A stretch of DNA of 27,546 nucleotides from an uncultured Clostridia bacterium (GTDB lineage Bacteria; Bacillota; Clostridia; Oscillospirales; Butyricicoccaceae): contig CANUCM010000017.1 of assembly GCA_947856675.1 (NCBI GenBank), forward strand, positions 1-27,546, in the 5' to 3' direction. How positions within the stretch are numbered: the stretch's first letter is position 1; each line of letters opens with the position of its first letter. Shown here piece after piece: positions 27,203-27,546 of the stretch. The notes beneath the pieces were generated by a model that made no database searches, was not told the DNA's origin, and worked only from the letters and a program-made list of their open reading frames with translations. The position numbers and the translations under genes are program-made.

Positions 27203-27532
27203 TCAAACCTCCTGAATCAGGGTATCAATCATTTGTTTTGCGCGGTCCCATTCGTCGCGGCTGCGGTAATAAAACTCTTTCCCCGACGGTGTGATACGGT
27301 AGTACCTGCGGCGCGCACCGCTGCCTTCATCGCCCCAGTAGGAGCTGATGTAGCCATTTTGTTCGAGTCTGCGGAATGCGGTATACAGGGTAGCTTCCTT
27401 GAGCTCATACTGCCCCCCGGTCGCCTGCTGGACTGATTTGTTGATTTCGTAGCCGTAACTGTCGGAGCGCAGCAGCCGGGCAAGAATAATGGTTTCTGTG
27501 TGTCCCCGAAGAATATCGGATGCAATGGACAA
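27203..27532 (-). CDS. PadR-family transcriptional regulator, 109 aa
   Basis: A winged-helix repressor with SIASDILRGHTETIILARLL (first helix), SYGYEINKSVQQATGGQYEL, KEATLYTAFRRLEQNGYISS (recognition helix) and the wing GSGARRRYYRITPSGKEFY. The start is set at the TTG at 27532, eight bases after AGGAGG. The GTG at 27541 overlaps that site, and related proteins start at the equivalent of '(M)SxxSDxIRGHTDTIIL'. It is the first gene of the operon with the 41-residue ORF, HAAS/DUF4097 protein and MFS exporter, and probably represses it. The promoter and operator lie outside the window. Confidence 0.9.
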   Translation of the reverse strand: MSIASDILRGHTETIILARLLRSDSYGYEINKSVQQATGGQYELKEATLYTAFRRLEQNGYISSYWGDEGSGARRRYYRITPSGKEFYYRSRDEWDRAKQMIDTLIQEV

Positions 27533-27546
27533 AGCCTTCACCTCCT

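Overview
The window looks like chromosome from a spore-forming, fairly GC-rich member of the Clostridia (an Oscillospirales-type gut Firmicute is my guess). The reasons are the complete spoIIAA-spoIIAB-sigF operon, a tRNA-Val-type T-box leader in front of valS, strong AGGAGG ribosome binding sites, consensus sigma-A promoters, and many hairpin-plus-U-tract terminators. The genus cannot be fixed from this sequence alone.

Bases 1 to about 2012 appear to be the end of an integrated element. At 2013-2057 lies only the 3' part of a tRNA-Thr(CGT) gene, from the anticodon loop to the encoded CCA, followed by a terminator; no 5' half is present. This is the classical scar of a tyrosine-recombinase element in a tRNA gene. 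The rest of the element, and presumably the rebuilt tRNA gene, would lie left of the window. The element end carries three minus-strand genes: a 401-residue protein with three XRE-like repeats followed by a sigma-70-like domain that stops before region 4.2, a 95-residue accessory protein, and the start of an excisionase-like HTH protein cut by the window edge. A 16-bp motif is repeated in front of both transcription units. I regard this as the most unusual part of the window.

From 2058 onward the content is typical chromosomal: a YwaF/TMEM164-type membrane protein; a BlaI/BlaR1-type regulatory pair with a phased operator array; a potassium module (ktrA/trkA, ktrB/trkH and a 44-residue membrane peptide on the minus strand, kdpD-kdpE divergent on the plus strand, no kdpFABC); a MarR-controlled heterodimeric ABC exporter; a pyroglutamyl-peptidase operon with the DUF969/DUF979 membrane pair; a decayed DUF1177-like gene and a Cys-rich DUF3795 protein; T-box-valS-folC; spoIIAA-spoIIAB-sigF followed by a 31-residue ORF; and, on the minus strand, a padR - 41-residue ORF - HAAS/DUF4097 - MFS exporter operon.

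Working logic: KdpDE probably senses potassium or envelope state and may control the adjacent Ktr/Trk system. MarR, BlaI and PadR each sit first in an operon with the exporter, sensor or envelope genes they probably regulate. Pcp releases pyroglutamate, which DUF969/DUF979 may move across the membrane. Uncharged tRNA-Val switches on valS-folC. The SpoIIA proteins control forespore sigma-F. Several gene starts given here are internal to the longest ORFs and were chosen by ribosome binding site; three small genes and the window-edge HTH gene are added from direct reading.
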